Assembly: GCA_003139995.1 (NCBI GenBank)
Contig: PLIC01000067.1
Span: 36,784-84,895, forward strand
DNA length: 48,112 nucleotides
From: Candidatus Acidiflorens stordalenmirensis
GTDB lineage: Bacteria; Acidobacteriota; Terriglobia; Terriglobales; Acidobacteriaceae
Direction of reading: 5' to 3'
Both the position numbers and the translations under genes were made by a program. The notes beneath the pieces were generated by a model. The model was not told the DNA's origin. It saw only the letters and a program-made list of their open reading frames with translations, and made no database searches. Positions 14,626-23,800 of the stretch are shown here, one piece after another (within the stretch, counting starts at the first letter, position 1; every line of letters begins with the position of its first letter).

Positions 14626-16627
14626 AGGCCAACACCCCCTCGATTTCTTCAAAGATTTCTTCATCCTCGAAGAAGTTTTGCTTTATCGAACCTGATGGGC
14701 AACCCGCGACACATGTTCCACAGCCTTTGCAGAGTACTTCGTTGATATACGCCTTTTTCTTTTCCTCAATGAAGGCGATGGCTTGATACGGACAGAGTGA
14801 AATGCAGCTCTTACAACCGGAGCACTCCTCTTCCAGGATCGAGGCTGTGTAGGGCTCTAACTCAACCGATTTGGCATCGATCAGGGCCAAAGCTTCGGCA
14901 GCGGCCGCGCCCGCCTGGGCCACGGAATCCGGAATGTCCTTCGGCCCCTGGCACGCGCCCGCGATGTAGACCCCCTCGGTAAATGTGCTGACCGGCGCCA
15001 GCTTGGGATGACGCTCCAGGAACCAGCCTTCAGAAGCGCAACTGATATTGAAAAGCCGGCGCACGTCCTGCGCGTCGGACTGGGGCTCCAGCCCAACCGA
15101 AAGAACGACCATATCGACCGGGATGCGGCGGACAAAACCGGCCAGCGTGTCCTCAGCACGGATTACCAGCTTGCCTTCTTCCGAAGGATGGACAGCCCAG
15201 TCGCTGACCTCGGCAACGCGTCCACGGACAAAGTGCACTCCTTCATCGAGCAGCCGGTCGTAGAATTCCTCGTAACCTTTCCCCGGCGTTCGCATATCGA
15301 TATAGAAATTGAAGACTTCCGCCCCCGTGTGCTCCTTAATAAGGTGGGCGAGTTTCAGCGAATACATGCAGCAAACCTTGGAGCACCAGCGGTTAGTGTT
15401 GGCGTCGCGAGAGCCGATGCAATGGATGATGCCCACCGATGCGGGCTTCTTGCCGTCGCGCAGAATTACCTCGCCTGCAGTTGGGCCCGAAGCGTTGATC
15501 AGCCGCTCCACCTCGAGGGAGGTATAGACATTCGGGTATCGGCCATACCCGCAGTAGGGATTGCGCTCGGGGGCAAAAGTCTTGAAGCCGGTGGCCAGAA
15601 TGATGGCTCCAATTTCTATTTCATCGAAGGTTTCTTTCTGCTTGAAGTCGATCGCCAGGCGGTCCCCACAAGCTTCCACGCAGGTCTTCTTGCACTTACC
15701 CGACTTAAACTCGATGCAGGTATCTCGATCGATCACCACTTTCTGAGGCACAGCCTGTGGGAATGGCAAATAGATCGGTTTTCTCATGCTCAAGCCGAGA
15801 TTGAACTCGTCGGGAGTTTTCCCTTCTTTGTACACACAAGCGGCAATACACTCCTGGCAACCAATGCAGAGATCGTCGATGACGTAACGCGGCTTGTGCT
15901 TGACCTGTGCTTTGTAGTTGCCGACGTATCCGTCAACCTTGACTACCTCGGAGTAAGTCCACAGCTTGATGTTGGGGTGCGAGCCCACCGCTGTCATCTT
16001 CGGCGTGAGGATGCAAGCGGCGCAGTCCAGGGTGGGAAATGTCTTATCGAACATCGCCATGTGGCCGCCGATCGTGGGCTCACGCTCGACCAGGTAAACT
16101 TGCTTGCCGGCTTCCGCCAGCGTCAGAGCCGCGTGGATGCCGGCGATGCCACCGCCCACCACCAACACGCTGGGGTTGATGTCAACTCGTCTCTTCTGCA
16201 ATGGTTTGTGCAAGGCAACACGTTGCACCGCGGCGCGCACCAAGTCCTGGGCTTTCTCCGTTGCCGCTTTTTTGTCTAAGTGGACCCAGGAGACATGCTC
16301 GCGAATGTTGACCATCTGCAACAAGAATGGATTCAGGCCGGCGCGCCCGAGAGCGCGGCGGAAGGTGGCCTCGTGCAACAGCGGCGAACAAGAGGCCACT
16401 ACCACGCGATTCAGTTTGTGATCGGCGATGTCCTGTTCGATCAACGCCTGGCCAGGGTCCGAACACATATACTTGTACTCGCGGGAAACTGCTACCCGCG
16501 GTAAGCTCGCCGCATAACCGGCAAGCGCCTTCACATCCACGGTACCCGCGATATTGGTACCGCAGTGGCAGACATAAAAGCCGACACGCACCGCTTCGGG
16601 ACCTGAGAGCTGTGAAATCTCAGGCAT
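14618..16627 (-). CDS. hdrA: Heterodisulfide reductase subunit A, FAD and iron-sulfur protein
   Basis: 669 residues from ATG 16627, preceded by AAGGAGA; an upstream in-frame start at 16687 lies inside hdrB and is rejected. Order of parts: an N-terminal cysteine domain (FYVCHCGTNIAG, then YMCSDPGQ and VVVASCSP), a thioredoxin-reductase-like FAD domain (VLVVGGGIAGIHAALTL, about 154-170, and DCAACILTPKM), an inserted ferredoxin domain (CIGCQECIAACVYKEG, cysteines at about 254-264) and two C-terminal [4Fe-4S] motifs (CSGCKSCISLCP, CKGCGTCVAGCP). HdrA holds the flavin that splits electron pairs in the HdrABC-MvhADG complex, sending one to ferredoxin and one to HdrB. All cluster motifs appear complete. 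The electron acceptor in this organism is unknown. Confidence 0.95.
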   Translation of the reverse strand: MPEISQLSGPEAVRVGFYVCHCGTNIAGTVDVKALAGYAASLPRVAVSREYKYMCSDPGQALIEQDIADHKLNRVVVASCSPLLHEATFRRALGRAGLNPFLLQMVNIREHVSWVHLDKKAATEKAQDLVRAAVQRVALHKPLQKRRVDINPSVLVVGGGIAGIHAALTLAEAGKQVYLVEREPTIGGHMAMFDKTFPTLDCAACILTPKMTAVGSHPNIKLWTYSEVVKVDGYVGNYKAQVKHKPRYVIDDLCIGCQECIAACVYKEGKTPDEFNLGLSMRKPIYLPFPQAVPQKVVIDRDTCIEFKSGKCKKTCVEACGDRLAIDFKQKETFDEIEIGAIILATGFKTFAPERNPYCGYGRYPNVYTSLEVERLINASGPTAGEVILRDGKKPASVGIIHCIGSRDANTNRWCSKVCCMYSLKLAHLIKEHTGAEVFNFYIDMRTPGKGYEEFYDRLLDEGVHFVRGRVAEVSDWAVHPSEEGKLVIRAEDTLAGFVRRIPVDMVVLSVGLEPQSDAQDVRRLFNISCASEGWFLERHPKLAPVSTFTEGVYIAGACQGPKDIPDSVAQAGAAAAEALALIDAKSVELEPYTASILEEECSGCKSCISLCPYQAIAFIEEKKKAYINEVLCKGCGTCVAGCPSGSIKQNFFEDEEIFEEIEGVLAYA

Positions 16628-17495
16628 ATGCGATCTCCTTTTTGGCGAACACCGGCCTGATGGGCACGAAGCCGCGCTGCAGGCCAATGGTGTCGGCCGG
16701 CGCGCCCAGGGCCAATGCCAGCAGTTGGCTGAAGTACAGGACCGGAACCGCGGTCTGGCGATGGCGTTCCCCCGCTTCCTTTTGGAACGATTCGAGGTTG
16801 AACTGACAGAGTGGACAAACGGTCGTAATCACCTCCGCGCCATTCTTCTGCGCTTCACTTAGTAAGTAGTGAATAAGGTCCAGCCCGACTTCGGGAAGCG
16901 TCCCTTTTTGGCTGCCGCCGCAACAAGTCGTCTTGAGTGGGTAGCGGACCGTCTTTGCCCCACACGCTTCCAGCAGCCGCTCCATCGAGGTCGGGTCGCC
17001 TTGATCGTCGAAAGTGGAGTACGGTCGAACGATCTGGCAACCGTAGTAAGGCGCTATCTTCAGGCCATTGAGCGGCACCTTCACCTTGGCGGCGATGGCC
17101 TCGGGTCCAACGTCGTTGAGCAGAACATCAAGCGGATGGCGCACCTTGACCTTATCGCGATACTTAAGACCAATCGTGTCCAAAGCGCGGTTGACCACCA
17201 GCTTTATGTCCGGGTAGTCGCGGATGTAATGCTGGGTTTTATTGAGCACGAGATAACAGGCGGCGCACGGCGCAATAATCTCGCTGTGGTCGCGCTCCGC
17301 CAGCGCCAGGTTCCTGCTCGCCAGCGCATACGAAGTCAGCTCGTCCACCGACATGTAAGTGGTCGCTCCGCAGCAGTTCCAGTCGTCGATCTCTTCGACC
17401 TCGACATCGAGCAAGCGGAAGGCAGCCAGCAGCGACTCCTCGTAAGCGCGCCCGGTTCCTCGCAGCGAGCAGCCGGGATAGTAAGCGTATTTCAT
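16620..17495 (-). CDS. hdrB: Heterodisulfide reductase subunit B
   Basis: 291 residues. Two cysteine-rich CCG domains are intact: the first with PGCSLRGTG, DWNCCGATTY and CAACYL, the second with YYGCQIVRP, TTCCGGSQKG and CPLCQ. In methanogen HdrB these bind two noncubane [4Fe-4S] clusters that cleave the CoM-S-S-CoB disulfide. CoB and CoM are not expected in this bacterium, so the true disulfide or other acceptor is open. The gene overlaps hdrC by four bases (ATGA) and hdrA by eight, which points to coupled translation. GGAG lies about nine bases before the ATG. Confidence 0.94.
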   Translation of the reverse strand: MKYAYYPGCSLRGTGRAYEESLLAAFRLLDVEVEEIDDWNCCGATTYMSVDELTSYALASRNLALAERDHSEIIAPCAACYLVLNKTQHYIRDYPDIKLVVNRALDTIGLKYRDKVKVRHPLDVLLNDVGPEAIAAKVKVPLNGLKIAPYYGCQIVRPYSTFDDQGDPTSMERLLEACGAKTVRYPLKTTCCGGSQKGTLPEVGLDLIHYLLSEAQKNGAEVITTVCPLCQFNLESFQKEAGERHRQTAVPVLYFSQLLALALGAPADTIGLQRGFVPIRPVFAKKEIAYA

Positions 17496-18082
17496 ATCGC
17501 CAGCTCCTTCCGCGTGGCCGCGACCGAATCCAGCAGCTTTTCAATCTCCGCTCGACGCTGGACTCTTTCTCTCTTCAGGGGCATGCGGCCGGTGCGCAAC
17601 AGCTTGAGGCCGAGCCCGCTCATCCCAAATAGACGCCAAATCGATGTGCGCAGAAAGACTTTGACGATGAGCCAACTCTCGGTAATACGCCCGGAACCAC
17701 GCACCATGTCGGAGAATTGCCTGGCCATCACGGGAATGGCAAACCGGCGCGGATAGCGTTTTTCTTCGATGGCGCGCTGTTTCAAAGCATAGAGCAGGTG
17801 TGTGACATTGATGCTCTTGGGGCAATGCACCATGCAGGCATAGCAGGCGGTGCACAGCCAGATGGAGCTGCTTCCCAGCACCTCTTCCTTGAAGCCCTCT
17901 CGCGAAAGATGCATGAGACGCCGCGGCGTGTAATCCATGTACAGCGAGAGCGGGCATTTTCCGCTGCACAATCCGCATTGCAGGCAATGACGAATTCTTT
18001 CGCCGCCAACCGTGTGGCTGATCCAGCGCACAAATTCCGGGTCGCGGTCCGCTTCAAACTTGATAGTGCGTTTCAGTTCCAT
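17492..18082 (-). CDS. hdrC: Heterodisulfide reductase subunit C
   Basis: 196 residues from ATG 18082; a longer reading to 18151 would run back into the osmC-like gene. Two [4Fe-4S] motifs, CLQCGLCSGKCPLS and CTACYACMVHCPKS, lie in the first half. The C-terminal half is helical and basic (RRFAIPVMARQFSDMVRGSG) without a clear membrane segment, so this is the soluble HdrC rather than a membrane HdrE-linked form. It passes electrons from HdrA to HdrB. The osmC-like gene ends 25 bases upstream on the same strand. Confidence 0.93.
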   Translation of the reverse strand: MELKRTIKFEADRDPEFVRWISHTVGGERIRHCLQCGLCSGKCPLSLYMDYTPRRLMHLSREGFKEEVLGSSSIWLCTACYACMVHCPKSINVTHLLYALKQRAIEEKRYPRRFAIPVMARQFSDMVRGSGRITESWLIVKVFLRTSIWRLFGMSGLGLKLLRTGRMPLKRERVQRRAEIEKLLDSVAATRKELAI

Positions 18083-18107
18083 ACTGAATCTCGTTCCCCC
18101 GCAGGTC

Positions 18108-18554
18108 TCAGACAAAGGCGGGCGCAGCCGCCGAAACCAACTTCGCGTCACACTTAATGTCGATGTTCAAGATGCTGGAAACTGGACACTCGCGGCGAGC
18201 CGATTCCACAGCCTCGTCGAACCGGCCGAGCTCGGAATCGCCGGTGCGCGCGGTGATCTTGAGGTGCGCCCCAACAATTCGCAGTGTCTCGCCGACAAAA
18301 TCCAGAGTCAAAGCGGTGTCGGTTTCAACAAGGAGAGGCCTGATTCCTGCCCTGGCCATTTCCACCGCAACCACTCTGGACATGCTCGAAGCGATAGCAG
18401 CCGCGAGCATTTCGGCGGGCGAAGTACAAGTCGTCAGACCCGTGAGCGACCCAAAATTGTACTTGGAATTGTTCAAAATCCCGCTCGGAGCCGAAATCGC
18501 GCCTTCGCCGGTGTAAGGTCCGTCTTTCCAAATTGCATGTGCTTCGCGCAGCAT
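18108..18554 (-). CDS. OsmC/Ohr-family protein lacking the peroxidatic cysteine
   Basis: 148 residues from ATG 18554, with GGAGG eight bases upstream. The OsmC frame is clear (HAIWKDGPYTGEGAISAPSG, TSPAEMLAAAIASSMS, RRECPVSSIL). In active OsmC proteins the helix reads roughly AAAHAxCF, with the reactive cysteine. Here it reads AAAIASSMS, so the His is Ile and the Cys is Ser (about residue 57), while the second, resolving cysteine in CPVS (about 123) remains. Ordinary hydroperoxide reduction therefore looks unlikely. It is the first gene of the Hdr-Mvh operon, 25 bases before hdrC, which suggests a role linked to thiol, disulfide or sulfur chemistry; that is inference. No convincing promoter was found upstream. 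Confidence 0.8.
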   Translation of the reverse strand: MLREAHAIWKDGPYTGEGAISAPSGILNNSKYNFGSLTGLTTCTSPAEMLAAAIASSMSRVVAVEMARAGIRPLLVETDTALTLDFVGETLRIVGAHLKITARTGDSELGRFDEAVESARRECPVSSILNIDIKCDAKLVSAAAPAFV

Positions 18555-18962
18555 TTGCTACCTCCGATCTTGGGGACCGTTCCGATCCGGTCCAATCCAA
18601 TTGCAACATCGCGGCGGGCGGAGAAAAACCTTTACCTGCCATGGAATAGTATCTTCCAGTGCAGTCCGCCAACTCCCCGGCTACGCCAGCGCCAGACGTG
18701 TCAGGAAAACTCCAGCCGATCGCGACGGCTGATTCGCACTCCTGAACCGCGACGAAACCGGAGAAGCGACATTGCCGGTGATAGTATCGGACTGTCGCAA
18801 TGACCCAAGGATTATCTATTGCTTACATCTAGACTACCCAGAAACGACGCTAACCCTCGTGTTTACCGGCCAATACACCTGCCGAGGATTTCAGTCGCGG
18901 TTGCCTCGTATCAGAGTTAAACTTCTGTAGATAGAGAGTTCCCGTTAAGGCGGGGAGGGTCC
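18555..18962. other. Divergent promoter region of the Hdr-Mvh operon and the TPR regulator
   Basis: 408 bases between genes transcribed away from each other. A TACTAT at 18645-18650 (minus strand) could be a -10 box for the operon, but no -35 box fits it well. A short palindrome (AGCCG-7-CGGCT) lies near 18714. Nothing else stands out. Confidence 0.4.
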
Positions 18963-20705
18963 ATGGTAGGTCCGGAAAACTCGAGTCGTCTCCGCTTTGG
19001 AGGATTCGTAGTCGACCTCGCTACCGGAGAACTCTTCAGCCGCAGCGCAAGAGTCCCCCTCCAAGACAAGCCTTTTCAGATACTTGCGCTCCTGCTGCGG
19101 CGGCCGAAGCAATTGGTGTCGAGAAGCGAGATCATCCGGACGGTTTGGCCGGGTCTTTTCATCGAGGGAGACTTGTGCCTCAATGTGGCCATCCGCAGGT
19201 TGCGCTCTGCCTTGCAGGACGACACGGCCAACCCTCGCTTTGTGGAGACAGTGGGGAGTCACGGATACCGTTTCATCGCGGCGGTGCATGGGGCACCCGC
19301 ATCGGAACCGGCCCCGACCAGCGGAGGCCGTCCCAGACTGGCTGTGTTTCCATTGAAATGCTTGATGGAACTCGAGGCGGATTCCTTGCCTCCGTCAATG
19401 ACCGAACAGGTGATCACTCAGCTGCGGCGGATTGATCCCCCTTTCGTCATCATCACTCCCGAATTCACAACCGAACACTCGCCGAAGGGCAAAAGCACTA
19501 TGACTCTTTGCCGCAAGGTCGCGGCGGATTATGTTCTGGTGGGGGCAATCTCGGGAGCTGGCGGACAAGCGCGAGTCACCGTAAGACTCTTGAACTGTCA
19601 TAGTCAGGCCTGCGTGTGGGCGGAGAGCTACACCATGCCTGCCGACGCCCTGTTTGCCGGCCAAGAGGAAACCAGCCGCAAGATCGCCGCATCCGTGGTG
19701 CGGTCGCTTCCGTTTCCGTTGCACCCTTCGCACTTGCATCTCGTCTTTCCAGCCGCGCACGAAAACTATGTACAGGGATCGCATTTCCTCTCTCGACTCA
19801 CTGAGCTGGCAATTGAGAGAAGCATTCCTCTCTTCCAAGACGCGGTTCGTGAATATCCGCAGTTCGCAATGGCATGGGCCGCGCTGGCGAATGCCCATTG
19901 TGTGCAGGCGCGAATGGGAGTTGTCCCGTCGCGCAAAGCATTTCCTGAACTAAAGTCTTGCGCGGAAAAGGCTTCCGAAATTGAAGATCTGCCGGAGACA
20001 AGAACTGCGCTGGCCTACTACCATCTGCTCTACGAACATGATTGGAGTGCCGCGGAGGCGGCTCTGGTACGCGCTTTGGCGATGGATCCGGGATGCGCGC
20101 CCGCGTTAGGAGCCTATGCTCAACTTCTGGCCATAGCTGGCAAGCATGAAGATGCTGTCGCCATGATGCGGCGCGCTTGCGATTTGGCCCCCTTTTCCGG
20201 TTATACCGCAGTCATGTTGGGATGGGCCTTGTACTACGCCGGGGACTATGAAGCGGCTCTTTCCCAGCTCAAGCATGCCATGGAATTGGACGCCTCGCTC
20301 TGGGTCGGGCGCGTAGGCTTGGGCATGGTCTTGGACCAGATGGGAAGAACAGACGAGGCGATCGCGGAATTCACCCTCGCGGTGGAACATTCCGACAATA
20401 GTGCCCTGACAAGGGCACATCTGGCATACGGCCTGGCCCGCCGGGGCGATAAAGCGGGTGCGGCTGAAATTCTGGATTCGTTGTTGTCTCTGCGGCGAAA
20501 ACATTACTTCAGCGCATATTGGATCGCAGTCATCCACACCGCGCTCGATGACCGTCTGGAAGCCTTGAAGTGGTTGGAGACTGCCAAGGCGGAACACTGC
20601 AGTTGGTTCGTATTCGCGCACGAAGATCCGAAGTTTGCCGTCCTGCGTTCCGATGCCCAGTTCCAACGGCTGATGGAAGAGGGCAGGGTCGTGAGCTCGG
20701 CCTAG
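18963..20705 (+). CDS. Winged-helix (CadC/OmpR-type) regulator with TPR domain
   Basis: 580 residues, ATG preceded by GGGGAGGG. Residues about 10-105 form an OmpR-type winged helix (FVVDLATGELFSRSARVPLQ, VWPGLFIEGDLCLNVAIRRL, ETVGSHGYRFIA). A middle domain at about 120-245 (AVFPLKCL, KVAADYVLVGAISGAGGQAR, CVWAESYTMPADALFAGQEE) resembles the segment seen between DNA-binding or kinase domains and TPRs in related proteins. The rest is a chain of TPR repeats (AWAALANAHCVQARMG, PGCAPALGAYAQLLAIAGKH, WVGRVGLGMVLDQMGRTDEA). No receiver domain and no membrane helix is visible. It is divergent from the Hdr-Mvh operon and could control it, but such regulators are numerous in these genomes and the target is not shown. 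Confidence 0.8.
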   Translation: MVGPENSSRLRFGGFVVDLATGELFSRSARVPLQDKPFQILALLLRRPKQLVSRSEIIRTVWPGLFIEGDLCLNVAIRRLRSALQDDTANPRFVETVGSHGYRFIAAVHGAPASEPAPTSGGRPRLAVFPLKCLMELEADSLPPSMTEQVITQLRRIDPPFVIITPEFTTEHSPKGKSTMTLCRKVAADYVLVGAISGAGGQARVTVRLLNCHSQACVWAESYTMPADALFAGQEETSRKIAASVVRSLPFPLHPSHLHLVFPAAHENYVQGSHFLSRLTELAIERSIPLFQDAVREYPQFAMAWAALANAHCVQARMGVVPSRKAFPELKSCAEKASEIEDLPETRTALAYYHLLYEHDWSAAEAALVRALAMDPGCAPALGAYAQLLAIAGKHEDAVAMMRRACDLAPFSGYTAVMLGWALYYAGDYEAALSQLKHAMELDASLWVGRVGLGMVLDQMGRTDEAIAEFTLAVEHSDNSALTRAHLAYGLARRGDKAGAAEILDSLLSLRRKHYFSAYWIAVIHTALDDRLEALKWLETAKAEHCSWFVFAHEDPKFAVLRSDAQFQRLMEEGRVVSSA

Positions 20706-20746
20706 CAGTTCGTGGCGCAAGTACGGTTCGTCTCAGGGAACACCTT

Positions 20747-20873
20747 CAGAGGCTGCGGAAAACTCGGGTTTCGAATTGGGGCAGCGCTTTAGCGATGCCG
20801 TAAGTTCTTCGAAATCGGACGCCCCTTTAGGAGCCCGGCGTCGAAAGCCGCTTTTTCCGCAGCCGCCTGCTAA
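20747..20873. repeat. Dispersed TIR element, copy C
   Basis: It begins GAGGCTGCGGAAAACTCGGG and ends CTTTTTCCGCAGCCGCCTGC plus TAA, with internal CGCTTTAGCG and GCCCCTTTAGGAGC palindromes. Its right end supplies the stop codon (TAG on the minus strand, 20870-20872) of the tricorn-like protease gene. Confidence 0.8.
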
Positions 20874-23800
20874 ATCCCCGGCCCTGCCGGGTATGCCGGC
20901 AAATCTGGAGGCGCCGCCGGCAGTTTATTGGGATTGGCCTTGATCTGCTCCATCAGTATCTCGACCGCTTTTTCCAGTTGCGGATCTTGTCCCTTCACCA
21001 CCAGGTCGGGGGGATTATCCACCACCACATCCGGTTGCACTCCGCGGTTCTCGACCAGCCACTTGCTGTCTAGCCCATACAGAGAGAATTCCGGGCGCGT
21101 GATGTAGCCGCCATCCATGAGCGGCATCTCCCCGCGAATGCCGCGCACTCCGCCCCAGGTCCGCTCGCCGATGAGTGGCCCCAGCTTGTACTGCTTGAAG
21201 AAGTAGCTGAAGAAATCTCCATCGGACGCGGCGTAGTGATTGGTCACGCAAACCATGTATCCGTGGAAGACTCTGTCCGGAATCGTGTTCGGCTCCCAGT
21301 TGCGCGCCGACTCCATCCCCCCTAGCACTCGCCGCAGCCGCTCAAAAATAACCTGGTCCACGAAGCCGCCGCCGTTGTAGCGCACGTCGAAGACGATGCC
21401 TTCCTTGCGAATCTGCGGGAAGTACTGCTTGACGAACTCGTTGAGTCCTACGTCTTCCATATCGGGCAGGTAGACATAGCCGATGCGTCCGCCACTGGCC
21501 GCGTCCACCTTCTTGCGGTTGGTCTCGATCATGTTTAGCTCGCGCAAGTTGTACTCGTCCGCAATCGGCTTCACCACCACCTTGCGGGCGCCGTCCGCCG
21601 AGGGTTTGGCGTTAACGGTGAGCGTGACCACCTCATTCGCCGTGTTCACCAGCATTTCGTCAGGAGTCTGCGGACTGCGCAGCGTGCGCCCGTTGATCGC
21701 CACCAGATAATCGCCTTCTTTGACATTGACGCCCGGCTCGGTCAAGGGAGACCGGGTGTGCGCGTCCCAGTTCTCGCCGGTGAAGATTTTCTTGATTCGG
21801 TACATGCCGCTGGCCGGGTCGGCTTCAGAGTCCGCTCCCAGCAATCCGACGTTCACCGGGTGCAGGTCCGGGAAATCGCCGCCGCCCACATAAGTATGCG
21901 AATTCGATAACTCCCCGATCATCTCGCCCATGATGTAAGTCAGCGAATAACGATCGGCGACGTACGGCAGTAACTGAGCATATTTGTCCTTGGTCTTCTG
22001 CCAATCCACTCCATTCATCGAGGCCTCAAAAAAATAATCGCGTTCCTGCCGCCAGACCTCGTTGAACATTTCCTTCCATTCCTGCGGAGGATCGACTTCA
22101 ACTCGCATACCGCTCAAGTTGAGCGCGCCATCTCCCACCTTGTGGGGCGCGTCCGGGGGTTTGGCATCGATAATCCCAATCCGGTTCTCGCCCTCGCCCT
22201 CGGCCCGGTACAACAGCTTCGAGCCGTCCTTGGAAAGCGCGAAACGATCTGCGCCATCCAACAGCACTTTGTCTTTATGTTCTTTCAGGTCGTAGGCATG
22301 GATCGCCGAGGTTTCTCCGGCGAGTGGTCCCGACAGCCCCTGAATCGGCGCAGTCGAGTAGTAGATCGCGTCTTTCGAAGCGTCCAAGCCGTGAATCACC
22401 GCCGGTGGAACGGTCAGCGCCACAATCCGGTTCTGGATGCCTTCCAGATCGATCTTAAAGACTTTCGGAGGCTCCTTGGTCTCGGTTTGCGCGGCCTTCT
22501 CTTCGGTCTTTTGTTCTTTCTTGTTTGGCGGTTGCTTCACGTTCTTGCTCGACTCGGGCGCCGGCGCGGCCGCCGCTGGCTCTTCGCTCTTCACCTTTAC
22601 CTCGTCGCTCAAGGCCGGAAATGGCGAAGGCTCGTCCGGCGTCAACGTGACCATATAGACACGGGTCGTTTTCGGATTCGCAAACTCGAAGTCGATGTTA
22701 CCCAGCACTTCGTTGTAGTCGCGGTCGGATAGGAAGTATAAGTATCGCTTGTCGGGATCGAACAGCGCGCCGTAACTATTGTTAAGAGTTGAAGTCACGG
22801 GCGTGATCTTCCGGTCGGCTAAGCCGTACAAGTAAACCACCGAATAGCTGGACTCTAGACTCTTATCGTAAGCCAGCCACTTACTATCTGGTGACCAGTT
22901 GTAACTCGTAATCTCGCCGTACTTGCCGCGATCCACTTCGATTGGCTTTTTCTCTTTGATGTCGATATACCATAGTTTCAGGTCCTTGTCGGCCCAGGCG
23001 ATTTTCGAGCTGTCTGGGGACCAGGCCGGCTGGAACATGAAGCCCTTGTGTCCGCTGGTGATCTGCTCTTCGGCGGCCAGTCCGTCTTGCGGGGCGATGT
23101 AGATCTCATCCTCACCGCTGCGGTCTGAAACGTAGGCGATCCATTGCCCATTCGGCGACCACGCCACATGTTGCTCGCGAACGCCAGCAGAATGCGTCAG
23201 ATTGCGGATGCTTCCATCCTTCGCCGGAACGGTGAAGACTTCTCCGCGCGCCGCGAACACGGCTCGCTTTCCGTCGGGCGCGATGTCGAAGTCGGTGATT
23301 TGCCGGCTCGCGCTCACCCAGTGCTTCATGGCCTGGTCACGCTCGCCGTCCACGTGGATGGTCAGTTTTTTCGGCTGCCGGGTCTGCAGGTCGAATGTGT
23401 ACAGGTAACCGCCATTCTCAAAAATAATCGCATCGGGACCAAGGCTCGGCCACATGACGTCGAATTCGTCGAACTTAGTAAGTTGCTCGACCTGCTTGCT
23501 GTCCTGGTCATAGCTGTAGAGATTGAGCCGGTGTTCGGGCCCGCGATCGGAAGTGAAATAAATCGTGTTTCCATGCCACATCGGAAACGTGTCGGTGTAA
23601 TCCGTGTGCGGGACGACCTGATCGACGACATTATTCTTGATATCGTAAATCGTGATGTCCTGCGCCAAGCCGCCGGTGTAGCGTTTCCACTGCCGGAAAT
23701 TGCGGAAAATCCGGTTGTAAGCGACCTTTGTGCCGTCCGCTGAGAACGAAAGCAGGCCGCCCTCATCCATAGCCATGGGTTGAGGCAGTCCGCCTTCGAT

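Noticed and set aside
15008-16279. 423-codon open frame on the plus strand opposite hdrA
   Set aside because: No recognisable motif; hdrA on the other strand has every expected cluster and FAD motif.
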